From Stenogyne calaminthoides (taxonomy: Eukaryota > Streptophyta > Magnoliopsida > Lamiales > Lamiaceae), in NCBI GenBank assembly GCA_037126765.1, contig JBBCBC010000043.1, forward strand, positions 1,674,001 to 1,738,000: DNA of 64,000 nt, read 5' to 3'. This document shows positions 42,886-55,172 of the stretch, piece after piece. A model generated the notes under the pieces. The model was not told the origin of the DNA and ran no database searches. It worked only from the letters and a program-made list of their open reading frames with translations. Numbering within the stretch: the stretch's first letter is position 1; each line of letters begins with the position of its first letter. The translations under genes were made by a program, and so were the position numbers.

Positions 42886-45800
42886 ATGAAAATCGAGGTG
42901 AGGGAATCGACGTTGGTAAGGCCGGCGGGGGCGACGCCGTCCGTCAGCCTGTGGAATTCGAACGTTGACCTGGTGGTTCCGAATTTCCACACGCCGAGCG
43001 TGTATTTCTACCGGCGGAGCGGGGCGGCGGATTTCTTCGATACAGCGGCGATGAAGGAGGCGCTGGGGCGGGCGCTGGTGCCGTTCTACCCGATGGCGGG
43101 GAGGCTGAAGAGGGACGAGGATGGGCGGATCGAGATCGACTGCAACGCCGAGGGGGTGCTCTTTGTCGAGGCGGAGTCAGACGGCGCCGTCGATGATTTC
43201 GGCGACTTTGCGCCGACGTTGGAGCTCCGACGCCTCATTCCGGCGGTCGATTATTCGCAGGGGATCGCCACGTACCCGCTTCTCGTCTTGCAGGTGATAT
43301 GCTTTTTTGGAATTTGATTGGCCACTTATATTGATTAAATATAATGGAAATTAATACAACTAATATATACTCCCTCGCCTGTCAAAAAAAAAAAATAAAA
43401 AAAAAAAATATATATATATATATACTACCTTCGTCCCAAGAAACGTCGACGTTTCCTGTTTTTGCGTTTTTTTGCGAGCGAATTTTTTATTAGTATTTAA
43501 AATAATAAAATAATTTTTAAAGATGCTGTCATAGATGAGAGGTAGATCTATAATACCCCTCTTTAAAAATCATTTTATCATTTGAAATATTAATAAACAA
43601 CTCGCTCACAAAAACTCGCTAATAAAGTAAGTATGCACGCACGCTTTTATGGGAACGGAAGAATGAGTATATATTAATATATATTCTCTGTACATCCATT
43701 AAATTTATTTTTACTTTATTTATTTGTTTATTAAATTTATTTTCATATATTTTATGAAAATATATATTTTATTTTTATTCTTCAATTATATTAACAAATA
43801 ACTATTTTATTTATGAGTGGATCTTACAATACATTATATTAATATTTTTACTTTATTATTATTATTTTTTTAAATCGTATGTAAAAAAAGGTGGTGTAAA
43901 TATTGTGGAAAGAAAGAGTAATATGATAATAATATTTTAATGTAATTTAATTTGCAATGGAGTGGGTATTGTTGGAGAGAAATGATTGTTGCGTATTATG
44001 AACTATCTCTGTACCCTTACTAAAAGACAAGGGTGATTATGGATAGTCTACCTCTATTAATATATATTCTACCTCTATGGATAGACTACTGATTTTTTGA
44101 AAAAGGGTGACTTTTCTACATATTCCAATTATAAAAAAAAAAAAATCAATTATTAAAATTATTCATCGTAAAACTAATTTCTATTTATAGATATAATCCT
44201 ATAATTATCATAATTACTTTTTAGAGTGAGTGAATGTATTCATAATGTTTTTTAAAATTATACAATTTATTATATTAAAAAATATATTTTATTTACACTG
44301 AATTATATAATTATTTTTTCATATTAATAATTGCATAATTCTAAAATGTACTATAAGTGCACGGTGCACCTAAAGGCATACAAGACTTAATTTATTTTTA
44401 TAATATAAGTCATACCCTTCAATTATCAGTGACTAATATTCTTTTATAATAAAAGTGATATTATTTAGTATTACAAGTAATACTCTTATGTAATAGTAAG
44501 TCACACATTTCTGATATCACGACTAATATCCTTTAGTAATATAAGTTATATTATTTTATCCAATTTTATAAATACTTAATACTTTGTGTAAAATTTAATC
44601 CATTATATTTTAATATAAATAAATATCTTCTTTTTAAAATATTAAAATATCATATTCAAATTATATTTTTTCTCATCATCCAACCTTCTCATATAACTAT
44701 ATATCTCCTTTTTATATTTGAGGTGGGTATAAATGATTTTTATCATTTTAAAATGGGTAGATTGAATCGCATTAAGTAATTATAATTAATTAATAAGAAT
44801 TAGCAATTGTTTTTTTTTTAAAGGAAAAAATGATATTATAAAATAAGCACAAGGGATTAAGGGTATTCAAATCCCATCCATTACAAACTTGATAGCTTAT
44901 TATCCATTTACAATTTATCCACCGAGCACTGCTCAAAATCAATTTAATAAAGAATATGGGGTCCACCCGGCAAATAACTGTTCACGCAGTACTAAATAGA
45001 AATAAAACCCAGCCTTTAATCCTAAATAAGTGAGATAGGGTGCAATATTAAATAAAAATATTAGTAATTTAAGGCTAGGTCTTGTATACACACGGGTGCA
45101 CCGTGTATTCATAGTGCATTTTAGAAGCGTGCAACTTGTTATGTTGAAAAATACGATTTATTTACTCAGAAAAGTGCAAGTGTAAATATGAGAACATAGT
45201 TGTATGCTTCTGTTTGGAATAATTGCATGTTTTACATTTTTATATAGTTAAGACGCTTCTAAAATGATCTTAGTTTACACGGTGATCCAGGATCTAAAAT
45301 GAGACTCACTCGTAATTTAAATGTTTAAATTTGTATTGTGCACATGCAATCTCCAAAAGAAAAATGCAAATTAACAACACAGGACAATCAGTTTCTAAGT
45401 GGGTCATAAAAAATACTATATTTATCTCGGTATGAGTTTCTCACTTTCTTTTTCAATCCGTCCCATAATAAATTTTTTCTTCTATAAATAGAACAAGTAA
45501 CTCTACAAATAATTTTATCCATTTTAATAATAATAAATAATTCATAAATTAAAATTCATACAAATAATAAATCTTCAGATAAGAAAAAGAGTATATCGGC
45601 ATCCTTAAAGAAAAAGAAAAATGTCGTATAATTTCTTCATTTAAGAAGCACAGTTGGAAAAAGGAGTTCTCGATTATACAAGAAAACTTGTCCTGTTTAG
45701 AAATATTCAAAACAAAGTACTCCCTTAGCATGCATATATTTTATATGTCATAGGTGGAACGATTTCATGGAACCATGTTCATAATCATTATCTTAACTCA

Positions 45801-47028
45801 TTAAAATGTGGATGAGTTATATGAATTGTGATTAATTTAAACTAGTATTCTGTTCAGTAAGATATGATCATAGGATCCTTGCTATCTAATTATCCCCTTT
45901 CTAATTGTTTCAAATATATTATTTAATTTCGTATTTGATATTGTTTCTTTAATACTTTAGTATAATTTGTTTCTCCAATCCAATTTCTTAAATCTGTGCT
46001 AAATAAGGGTACATTATATTTCAGATTCTCTGTTCTATGTTGTATTCCAATCCATATACTGTTTGGCAAATACTTTTACAAAGAGCAAATTAAGATTATT
46101 TTTTAAATGGTATTAGTTATTGTACTAAAAGGTATTAGTTGATCAGGTCACATTCTTCAAGTGCGGTGGAGTTTCTTTAGGTGTGGGAATGCAACACCAT
46201 GCAGCAGACGGGTTCTCCGGCCTCCATTTCATCAACACGTGGTCCGACATGGCTCGAGGGCTCGACCTAACCTTCGCCCCGTTCATCGACCGGACCCTTC
46301 TCCGGGCCCGCGACCCGCCTCAACCCCAATTCAAGCACATCGAGTACCAGCCCCCGCCGTCCATGAAAACGACCCCCGACACAGCCCCGGAGACGGCCGT
46401 ATCCATATTCAAGCTGTCCTGCGATCAGCTCAACGCCCTAAAGGCGAAGTCGAAAGAAGCTGGAAATACGGTCACCTACAGCTCATACGAGATGCTTTCA
46501 GGCCACTTGTGGCGCTCCGTCTGCATTGCTCGCGGGCTCCCCGAAGATCAAGAGACGAAGCTCTACATAGCGACCGATGGACGGTCGAGGCTGCAGCCGG
46601 TGCTGCCTCAGGGGTATTTTGGGAATGTGATATTCACGGCCACGCCCGTGGCCGTGTCGGGCGACCTGGAGTCGAAGCCCGTGTGGCATGCGGCTAGTAA
46701 AATTCACGATGCTTTGGCACGAATGGACAACGAGTACTTGAGGTCCGCCCTCGACTACTTGGAGTTGCAGCCGGACCTCAAGGTGCTCGTGCGCGGGGCA
46801 CACAAGTTTAGGTGCCCAAATCTCGGTATAACGAGCTGGGTGAGGCTTCCGATCCATGATGCCGATTTCGGGTGGGGCAGACCGATCTTTATGGGGCCCG
46901 GGGGGATCGCGTTCGAGGGTCTAAGCTTCGTGCTGCCTAGTTCGTCGAACGACGGGAGCTTATCGGTTGTGATTTCTTTGCAGGTTGAGCATATGAAGCT
47001 CTTTGAGAAGCTGCTTTATGACATTTGA
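42886..47028 (+). CDS. HCT: Hydroxycinnamoyl-CoA:shikimate/quinate hydroxycinnamoyltransferase, intact
   Basis: Two exons, 42886-43293 and 46147-47028, give 429 residues, the usual family length (about 430). The start MKIEVRESTLVRP is the conserved HCT N-terminus. The catalytic HHAADG places His153 and Asp157 of the HxxxD motif. DFGWG lies at 376-380, and R369 in SWVRLP is in the position of the arginine handle that binds shikimate. Cytosolic enzyme of monolignol and chlorogenate synthesis: it transfers p-coumaroyl from CoA to shikimate or quinate. The single phase-0 intron after Gln136 (CAG|GT ... CAG|GTC) matches the position in copy 2. Coding DNA is GC-rich relative to the surroundings. 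Substrate preference between shikimate and quinate cannot be read with certainty; the motifs point to true HCT rather than HQT. Confidence 0.94.
43425..43667. mobile_element. Stowaway MITE in the HCT intron
   Basis: CTACCTTCGTCCCAAGAAAC to ATGGGAACGGAAGAATGAG, TA on both sides (43423-43424, 43668-43669). Confidence 0.85.
45073..45311. mobile_element. Palindromic MULE-type MITE, copy B
   Basis: GGCTAGGTCTTGTATACAC to ATGAGACTCACTC with the perfect 9-bp duplication GTAATTTAA (45064-45072, 45312-45320). Confidence 0.93.
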
Positions 47029-47330
47029 ATTCTGCCTGTTTTGATTTTCCTAGTGTTATAGGTGGCTTTTTTTAGGGGGGTTATGGACATTGCCTTCATC
47101 ACATTTCTGAAAATGACAAAATGCTATGTTTTGTAATGACTGTGCTGCATTTCTTGCATCAATCGGTTTTAATGCATGTTTACAGAAAATAAATTTTAGA
47201 GAATATGGCAATTGCAAAATTTAGGGACTTTTTTTTTTCTTAAAAAGATTAAGTTTTTGATGAAACTTGATCATAATACAAAATTTATATCAATATATTT
47301 ATAAATTAATATCACTGCACTAATAAATTA
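47029..47330 (+). other. 3' flank of HCT
   Basis: Probable 3' UTR with TTGTAATGA near 47140; no other feature. Confidence 0.5.
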
Positions 47331-47602
47331 CTCTCTCCGTTGATGAAAAGTGAGCTTACTTTTTTTTTTTGTCCGTCCACTAAAAGTGTGCTTATTTTTT
47401 TTTTGGACGTAACTACTTTATCTTTACGCTTCAACCATCACTTAATTACACAAATTGTCATTATACTTTACTCACAAAATTCATTTTATTCATAAATGAA
47501 ACCCGCAATATCTTACAATACCCTTTATTTTATATATTTTATTCATTTTTACTTAAAATTTGGCCCAAAATAATTGAACATAGTTTTTATGGACAGAATG
47601 AG
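47331..47602. mobile_element. Stowaway MITE downstream of HCT
   Basis: CTCTCTCCGTTGATGAAAAG to TTTATGGACAGAATGAG, TA at 47329-47330 and 47603-47604. Confidence 0.82.
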
Positions 47603-47810
47603 TAATATCATAACATTAAATTTTATTGGTATAATATAAATATATAAACGTAATAATATCAATTTTATAGTATGAATAAATTTCATCGATAAGTTTGTGT
47701 TTTTAAACAATCGACACTAAGGAATCACTTCAATACATATAATTCCCAAACAAACAGCAATTTCAAAAGAAAACAAACAATCAACACCCAACAAATACAT
47801 AATAAGAGTA

Positions 47811-48218
47811 TTAATTACTTCCCAAAAGTAAGAAAGATAAAGAAGCTAAATCAAGAAAGATGCAAGAATTGAAGAAATTTGGTTTGTAAAACAGAGCAGC
47901 ACTTTTATCTCCTGGTCTTTTATGAACTACGTTTGCACCACCATAGGTGCCTTTCCCTGCTTTTCCTCTGAATTCAATGTTGTCTGATGCTTCAACTTTT
48001 CTTATACCAAAACCTATGCATGCACAATTTCAATTTACAATAATATTTGAAAAGGAAAAGTGAAAATGAGAAGTTTTTTACCATGGTCTTGTTCTGGATC
48101 TGAGAGTGAGAGTTTGTTTGAGGAAATCAAAAAATCTTTGCTCCTTAGCCTCTCAGAATCTTCATGACCACAACTTGAGATAAAGTTAGCAGCACAGAAC
48201 ACAAACAGAAAAATTCAT
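47811..48218 (-). pseudogene. Candidate small secreted peptide gene, possible 1-nt frameshift
   Basis: Two exons are proposed on the minus strand: 48218-48082 and 48013-47811, with GT/AG ends. Exon 2 encodes IRKVEASDNIEFRGK, then the striking block GKGTYGGANVVHKRP, and a hydrophobic tail (CIFLDLASLSFLLLG) before TAA. Exon 1 in the same frame gives a hydrophobic stretch (FLFVFCAANFISS) then charged residues, a good signal peptide, but the ATG at 48218 is one base out of frame. A single extra base in the A5 run (48209-48213) would explain it. The repaired length would be about 112 residues. A glycine-rich conserved box near the C-terminus suits a secreted or anchored plant peptide. I do not recognise the family with certainty; sequencing error or recent loss are both possible. 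Confidence 0.5.
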
Positions 48219-49370
48219 GTCTTTTAGAATTTGATGGCTTCAAGAATGATTTTAGTTTTTAGACGAAGGGTGATTATATATAATATATGTATTAATGTAT
48301 ATGATTGGTGGAAGTAATGGTGCGAGAGAGTAGGCAATAATTACCAATGATGTCTCCAGATGAGTACTCCTATGAACAGTCAACCAGGTATACCAGGAAT
48401 TCTATCAATATTATATATAAAAATTATTAGTGTTATATATAAAATATTTTTTAAATAGTAAATTTTTTTATGTATAATAATAATAATTTTTATATATAAT
48501 AATGATACTAAAAAAAATCTGTTGGCCAACTCTAGTTCACATAATTTTTGTCAAAAAAAGTCGGCTGTTTCTTTCTCCAAATTGAGACAACACAACGACA
48601 CAATAAACCAAAGGATCTTTCAAACAAAAAAGACACAGGAAAATGTCTGTTGTGTGAAACTCGGTTGATTGAATTTATAGATCTAGTGAGCAGGATGGCT
48701 CTGTTGAAAGAAAAGTATTTAATTTTATAAGGAAAAAAAAAAAAATTTTTTACCCATTTTCATAGAGAAAAAAAGTTTATATTAATTTTATAATTAAATA
48801 ATTAATGTATTTTTATTAAAAATAAGTTTTTGCCTGTATGATTTACATCCTTTACCCACCCTTTATTTTGGGTTCTGGAATAATTAGTCGGAATGAATGA
48901 TTGTTTTAGGACGACGCGCCGAAACAACCAATTATTTTAGAATGACCAGTTGGAAAAAAAAAAAAAAAATAGAATGACCAAATTATTTTAGAAGGACAAT
49001 TTTTTTTTTAAAACAAACAACCCAAAAATTTATTACATGAGAATTTCTATCTACTTTTAAGAGTACATTTCTCTCAAAGTGGATAGTGGATAGTTTTTCA
49101 TTTTTCACAAGAAAGTGAGTAAAAAACTTGTTTTCTATCCAAATGGGTATATTTGCCCTTTTTCATTTGTAATAATATAATGTAATGATTTTGTGTTATA
49201 TTTATCTTTTTTTCAAAAATCAATTTTAAATTGTTTCAGAAAATAGTAATTTAGCAAATACTTCTATTCTTTTTATCAAAATATTTTACTTTTAAACACT
49301 ACTCAATTTGGCACGATTTTGATCCGCACATTTGTTAAAAAGTGCAATATATATTTCGCTAGATCAGACG
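48219..49370. other. Intergenic, no gene seen
   Basis: TATATATAATATATG near 48280 may be the promoter of the small peptide gene. 48900-49010 has repeated GAATGACCA/ATTATTTTAGAA words. The remainder is AT-rich without signals. Confidence 0.45.
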
Positions 49371-50590
49371 CATCAAGTGCACCGTACACTGTATAGTATA
49401 TTTTTAAAATATATAATTTATTTATATTGAAATATATTGTATGTTTCAGTGTAGACAAGTTGTATATTTTAATACAACACAACATATTTCAGTGTAAATA
49501 AGTTGTATGTTTTAAAAATCCCCTATATTATTAATAGAGAGTTTTTTTTGATGATGTGTCAACTTTACATTGATTTAACATATGTGTCATTCTAGGAGAT
49601 GTTTAAGTGTACATGACATTAATAATAAATCCTACATGTCACTAAAAATAAATCCTATGTGTACTTCAATTTTTGTATATCCTAAATAATCTCATATATA
49701 TCCCTCTATATACTAATAGAGAGTTTTTTTTTTCTATGATGTGTCAATTACTCTACATTGATTTAACATATGTATCATTCTAGGAGAAGTTCAAGTGTAC
49801 ATGTCATTAATAATAAATCATACGTGTCACTAAAAATAAATCCTATGTGTACTTCTATTTTTGTATATTCTAAACAATCCCCTATATATCCCTCTATATA
49901 CTAATAGAGGAGTTTTTTTTTTCCATGATGTGTCAACTCCATGTTAATTTAACATATGTGTCATTCAATGAGAAATTTGAGTACACATGTCATTTTTATG
50001 TGTTATTTTTATAAAATGTGTAATTTATATTTATTATTTTATGTTTTATTTAATTATATAATATTATTCATTTATCTTTTTTTTTGGTAATTTTTTGTTT
50101 GACTTAAATAAAATATTCATTCTAAATGTATTTTATCTTAGTGTGAATTATATTTAATTATTAATTTTTAATAAATAATTTTATTTTATTATTGATCTTA
50201 TGTATATCTTAACATAATTTATGTGGCAAAAATATTTTATATTATAATTCATTCACTTTTTTTTTTAATTATTACATGTTAATTAATTTATTAGTCTTTT
50301 CTTAGTCGATTTATTTTGTTTTGATTTGTAGGTTTCAACTTCATATTAACATGGATAAATAATATTTGACACAATAATCTTATTCAAAGGTTTAAGAAAA
50401 TTTACTAATATACACCTTAAAAAATTATTAATTCATATTTAGTGCATTTATGCACATATTTATATTTTTAACTATTAAATATATTATTTATTGAAAATAT
50501 TCTAATTTTTAATTAGAAAACCGCGTAACACGCGGATACTAAACTAGTACAGTATAGAATACACTATTCGTCTTGTGCATAGAAGACTCA
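49371..50590. repeat. Palindromic MULE-type MITE split by a Helitron
   Basis: 49371-49518 carries the left arm (AAGTGCACCGTACACTG) and 50548-50590 the right end (TACACTATTCGTCTTGTGC). The Helitron 49519-50547 separates them. Confidence 0.7.
49519..50547 (+). mobile_element. Non-autonomous Helitron with repeated 5' ends
   Basis: Starts TCCCCTATATTATTAATAG after an A and ends with the hairpin CCGCGTAACACGCGG (50521-50535) followed 8 bp later by CTAG (50544-50547) before a T, so insertion was between A and T without duplication. The 5' segment of roughly 190-200 bp (CTATATACTAATAGAGAG then GATGTGTCAA ... AACATATGTGTCATTC) occurs three times in tandem, at about 49519, 49710 and 49892. There is no Rep/helicase ORF. 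Confidence 0.88.
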
Positions 50591-51013
50591 CTCTACACTA
50601 TATATTTATGCCCGTAAAATTTTGTATTTCAAAATTTTAAAGTATTGTACATAGCCATATTACACAAGAAGAGAGTGTCTCAAGAACTAAACATCCAACC
50701 AGTAAAATCAATATTTAGTTACTTTGTTTTCATTGCTCCAAATGCTTTTATTTATATTGAAACTGTTGGTGGGGGAACACATTTTAATGGAGTTAGCATT
50801 AGAAAGTGGATTGAGAATAAAATCTACAGAGCATCAGCCCTTTTTGTTGTTTGTAGGACCCTTATTAAAATATATGGTTAATATAAATGAAGCTTTAACA
50901 AAATTTGACCTAATAACAACAAGATATGCCCCAATAAATTGGACTTTTCCATATTCTTGCAGTTGCTTCTGATAGCCAACCTGGAATCTTCTATCTTTTG
51001 TCTATTCAATTTA
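50591..51013. other. Intergenic, no gene seen
   Basis: A 78-codon frame at 50645-50881 has no recognisable motif and is probably chance. Confidence 0.45.
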
Positions 51014-51138
51014 AAATGAGCCACACTTGCGTGAGACGGTCTCACGGTGAGACGGAATATAATTTGAGCATTGACGTTTTATTATTTTGGAAGGGATGAA
51101 TGTTGATTTGTGTTAAGTTATACACCGTCTCACACATG

Positions 51139-51920
51139 CAGGGGTGGACCCAGTGTGGTGACATGGGGGTACAGCCGTACCCCCAATTTTTTATATTTTT
51201 TAAGTATATATCATATGGTTTGTGTTTTTTCACTAAAGTACTTCGATGGATTCATAGGGATGGAACTCATTTGCCTGCTTTGGGTTCCACTAAACGGTTT
51301 TGAATAGATGTTCATATGAGTCTTCTTTAATTGTTTCAATTGACTGGATTTGAGATAATTAAGTGATGCATAGGGTCATAGTTTTCTGCCATTTCTGGTT
51401 GGGGAGATTTTTTCAGCTCTATTAGGCTTGTCCCTTACTCCTTTTTCAACACTATTTCGACTCATTTATATATTGCATCATTTGATTTGTTTGGTGTTGA
51501 ATTCTTTTAAGTAATTATATTTATACTTTATTTTAAATTTTGAAAAAACTCTATACAATGGCTAGATCTTGTATACACCCAGGTGCACCGTGCACTCATA
51601 GTGCATTTTAAAAACATACGACTTATTATATTGAAAAATGCAATTTATTTACACTGAATCGTATAACTATTAATATGGAAAAATAATTGCATGGTTCAAT
51701 ATAAATAAATTGTATTTTTCAATATAACAAGTCGCACGATTCTAAATGCACTATAAGTGCACGGTGCACTTAGTGTACATGAGACCCACTCGTATACAAT
51801 ATCATGTTTTTGCATATTAATGTGATTGTGCATTTAAATATAGAAAAAGTTTATGTATAAATACTTTTTAAATAATCGTTTGATCATACCCCCAATCTCA
51901 TAATCTTGGGTCCGCTACTG
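51139..51920. mobile_element. hAT-type non-autonomous element, host of a nested MITE
   Basis: Ends CAGGGGTGGACCCAG and (reverse complement) CAGTAGCGGACCCAAG; flanks CACACATG (51131-51138) and CACATATG (51921-51928), 7 of 8 equal. It contains the palindromic MULE-type MITE 51560-51791. Confidence 0.82.
51560..51791. mobile_element. Palindromic MULE-type MITE, copy C
   Basis: GGCTAGATCTTGTATACACC to ATGAGACCCACTC. Flanks CTATACAAT and GTATACAAT (51551-51559, 51792-51800), 8 of 9 equal. The arms around GTGCACCGTGCACTCATAG are nearly perfect inverted copies. Confidence 0.92.
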
Positions 51921-51945
51921 CACATATGAGATCGTCTCATATAAG

Positions 51946-52513
51946 TTTTTATCTTTGAATATATGTCTGAAAATTAATCCATGTGACAAGTAGAATCGGA
52001 CAACTATTCCATCCCGTGAACTACTTTTCATTCAGTAGAATGTGATTCTTCCGCTTTTTCCTCTAATGTTGAATTTGAATTTTGAACAACACTCTCGAAT
52101 TTTTCCCCATTTGGAAATCTACGTACTATATACCTACACTAAACTCGTTTAAAAATGCATATGAATTTGCACAGTGTATTTGGTGCATACAACACTTTGT
52201 CTATAATATAAGACATGCGATATATGATTATTATTCATGTATTATTAACGTATTAAGTATGTCTCATTGTTAAGATAAACAAATAACATTGTGTACATGA
52301 CCTGATTCGACCCATGAGTTTTTTCGACCGGAGGATTTTTAAGACATGCCTAAATTTTTTTCTCTATGTATATTATTTAGACTAATGTGTGATACTAGTC
52401 TATATTGCACAAGAGTTCAAGTCAATGTGTGTGTGGTTATATATATTAAGATGCATTGTTTTATACTTGTACTGACAAGTCTCTAGGATTATATTTCTAT
52501 TTTGGTATTTTAA
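51946..52513. other. Intergenic, no gene seen
   Basis: AT-rich, no motif recognised. Confidence 0.5.
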
Positions 52514-52638
52514 TATGAGGCATATTTGCGTGAGACGGTTTTACGGTGAGATGAAACATAATTTGGACATTGACGCTTTAACATTTTGGAAGGGATGAAT
52601 GTTGATTTACCTCGTCTCATGCATGAAAGTGTCTCATA
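52514..52638. mobile_element. GAGACGG-ended MITE, uninterrupted copy
   Basis: TATGAGGCATATTTGCGTGA at the left and its imperfect inverted form at the right (CATGAAAGTGTCTCATA), with the internal word TTTTGGAAGGGATGAATG shared with 51090. Confidence 0.72.
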
Positions 52639-55060
52639 CTATTTTTCGTCTTTTAATATAACATGAATGCGATTTTTAACCAAAATAATATTAAGAGTTT
52701 TGGAGGAATTGATTCAAAAAAATTCAATGAAAATATGAACAATGAGGTAATTGTGGTGATTAATGAGAACAGAAAAAATCAATTCACAATTAGGTTAAAA
52801 ATAAGTAAATCATTGCTCCATTTCGATTAACTACATATCCTAATCATTTTTCTTCAATCTTCCCTTACTACTAATTTTGAATCTTCTCGCCCGTGAATCA
52901 TTATCACGCTGTCAGAAATAATTATCCCAAGTCATCTGTTACAAGACATGTATCTATTAAATTTAAAATTTAAAATTTGAATTAATCACGTTCTGAATTT
53001 TCGTGGGCATGCTTACAAATTCATGATTGATAACTTAAGCATTGCCAATGGAAAATATATAGTCTTTCTTCTAACCTGAAACTACTATTTTTTGCTATCA
53101 TGTTCGATTCTGGAATGTGTGTAAGGCTCTTCCATCTCTTTTCCACCGATTTTGTTTACACTACTCCTTCTATAAATAACATTAAAGATTTAATTTTCTT
53201 TCAACATGATTCCAATTTTGGAATGACTCCAATCTTCAAGTGCACCTGCAAATGCAAACACCAGTACTGATCAGTTTTTATTCTGTTCTATAACAATCAG
53301 TGCTTTATACAAACAACTTTTCTGTTAAATATAGAAACTCATTATAAATAACAAATTCATCTTTGGTTTACATGTTAGCAGGTGGGACACAGTTGGACCA
53401 ACATAAAAAAAGAGAAACTTACTAAGTGTATGATCATCGTTACAAGATATAAGAATGAAGAGTATACATGACATGATATGGTAACGTTATTCTTTTTTAA
53501 AAAAACACCATAACACAACAATCAACTCATATAATTTGACATAATAAACCGGGCCCAATTTGTATTGGGTTGGTGTTTAGATATTGGGCTTTATAGGCTA
53601 TGGTTCTTAATATTAATGAAATCATGAGTTTAATATAAAAAATAAAATCCCATGGGAACAACCATTAAATAGTAATCCTTTGACATATATGATATATCCC
53701 ATGTTCAGATATTTTTCTTTCTACAACAATCAGTCATGATTTTGGGCTTAAAAGTTTTATATGTTATTTCGTCCCATGATAATATATTAATAATTAATGT
53801 CATTCTCTTTTCGTGATATACTTATTAATTTTTTTATTATAATATTTTTCAGTTGTATGTTAATAAAAGGTATTAGTAAGATTAATAAAGATTAATGTGT
53901 ACACTAATCTATTTAAATTTTATCAATATTTTAAGTCGTACATCTCACGGGAGAAATACTAGTTGAGGGTAAAAATAGTTGTTTATTAATATTTTATTTG
54001 ATAATGTGTGTAAGTAACTTTACCATTAAGTTTGAGACAAAAATAATGATTACTTTACCATCAAGTTTGGGACGGATGGAGTATATTATGGTAAAAAAAT
54101 ACACTCTTTAGTTATCACAGCTAATGACTTTAAGTAATATAAATCACACTTTTTAACCAATTTCATAAATTATTATGTGAAATTTGTTCACCTTATACTT
54201 TATTTTTTTATAGTAAAAAGTCATATTTTTTAATTATCACGACTAATACCCATTAATCATATAGGTTACACTTCTTAACCAATTTTACAGATTAACGTGT
54301 GAAATTTGTCCGCCCTATATTTTTCCTCATTTATATTTATGATATACTCTACCAATTTGAATACTTTTAATGAAAGACCATGCTAAAATCCATGGTCAAT
54401 ATTTTGTTTTATTTTGCCAATTCTATGAAAATCTTGTGAGATTTTTCTTTTCAGGCCTACAGAAAGTGGCCAAGTTGACTTGTGTCAGTGTGTGAGAGCT
54501 AATCAGCGAAAACATTGCAATGCTCACTGACTTGCAGTGTAATTATTTTCTATTTCTTTTTCATTTTAATATTTTAAACTTTTTAAAATTTATCATTTTA
54601 CATACTCCATCAGGTTATCAAATAGATAATCACATGTGTAATTTTTTTTTTATTTTGAAGTGTCGCTTGAACTTTTTTAATTTTAATAATTTTGGTGAGT
54701 TTAAAAACAATTTGTATATTAAAAAATAAAGCGAATCAAGTCGGTTTATTGGGTCTAAACTGACAAAAAATACAAAAAATAATCAAAATATATAGAAATC
54801 AATCTTCCTCCCTAAGAAAATACACAAAAAAATCCAGATCCAAAAAAAATTAGAATTAAAAAAGTTTAGGTGACATTTCGAAATTAAAGAAAAAAAATTA
54901 AAATTACACATGTGATAGTTACCTATTGACCTACAGGTTAAATGATCAATTTTAAATTTTTTAATAACTTATAGGAACAAAATTAAAAAATCAAAACAAT
55001 CGGGACCAATTTCAAAACGAAATAAAATTACTGAACTACAAAACACTTAATCCTTAAAAA
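52639..55060. repeat. Intergenic with old repeat copies
   Basis: No gene recognised. 54080-54300 holds the CACACTTTTTAACCAATTT / AGTCATA repeat family also at 31.9 and 44.4 kb. 54530-55060 is the second copy of the ~600-bp inverted-repeat element at 34970-35571 (shared GACATTTCGAAATTAAA, ATCGGGACCAATTTCAAAA words). 52639-54080 shows only scraps. Confidence 0.55.
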
Positions 55061-55172
55061 AAGATATATATGACAAAAACACTTAATCCAAAAAAAAGAT
55101 ATAAATGTTAAAAAAATTATGCCATGTTTCATTGTAAAATTATCTCACGCAAGTATCAATGAATTTACCAAA

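Larger units (their letters stand above)
43294..46146 (+). other. HCT intron loaded with MITEs
   Basis: 2.85 kb intron holding a Stowaway (43425-43667), a diverged palindromic MITE (about 44240-44390), an AAGTCACACCCTT repeat patch (44400-44560) and an intact palindromic MITE (45073-45311). The rest is AT-rich with no coding signal. Confidence 0.85.
51014..51945. mobile_element. GAGACGG-ended MITE hosting a hAT element
   Basis: The outer arms TTGCGTGAGACGGT (51027) and GATCGTCTCATATAAG (to about 51945), with ACCGTCTCACACATG at 51124, match the uninterrupted copy at 52514-52638. The hAT at 51139-51920 sits within its right part. Confidence 0.72.

Noticed and set aside
46161..46857. Long alternate-frame and antisense ORFs over HCT exon 2
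   Set aside because: Same reason: the GC-rich coding exon lacks stops in other frames.
50645..50972. Two overlapping ~80-codon ORFs
   Set aside because: No recognisable motif, no splice or promoter support, AT-rich context.
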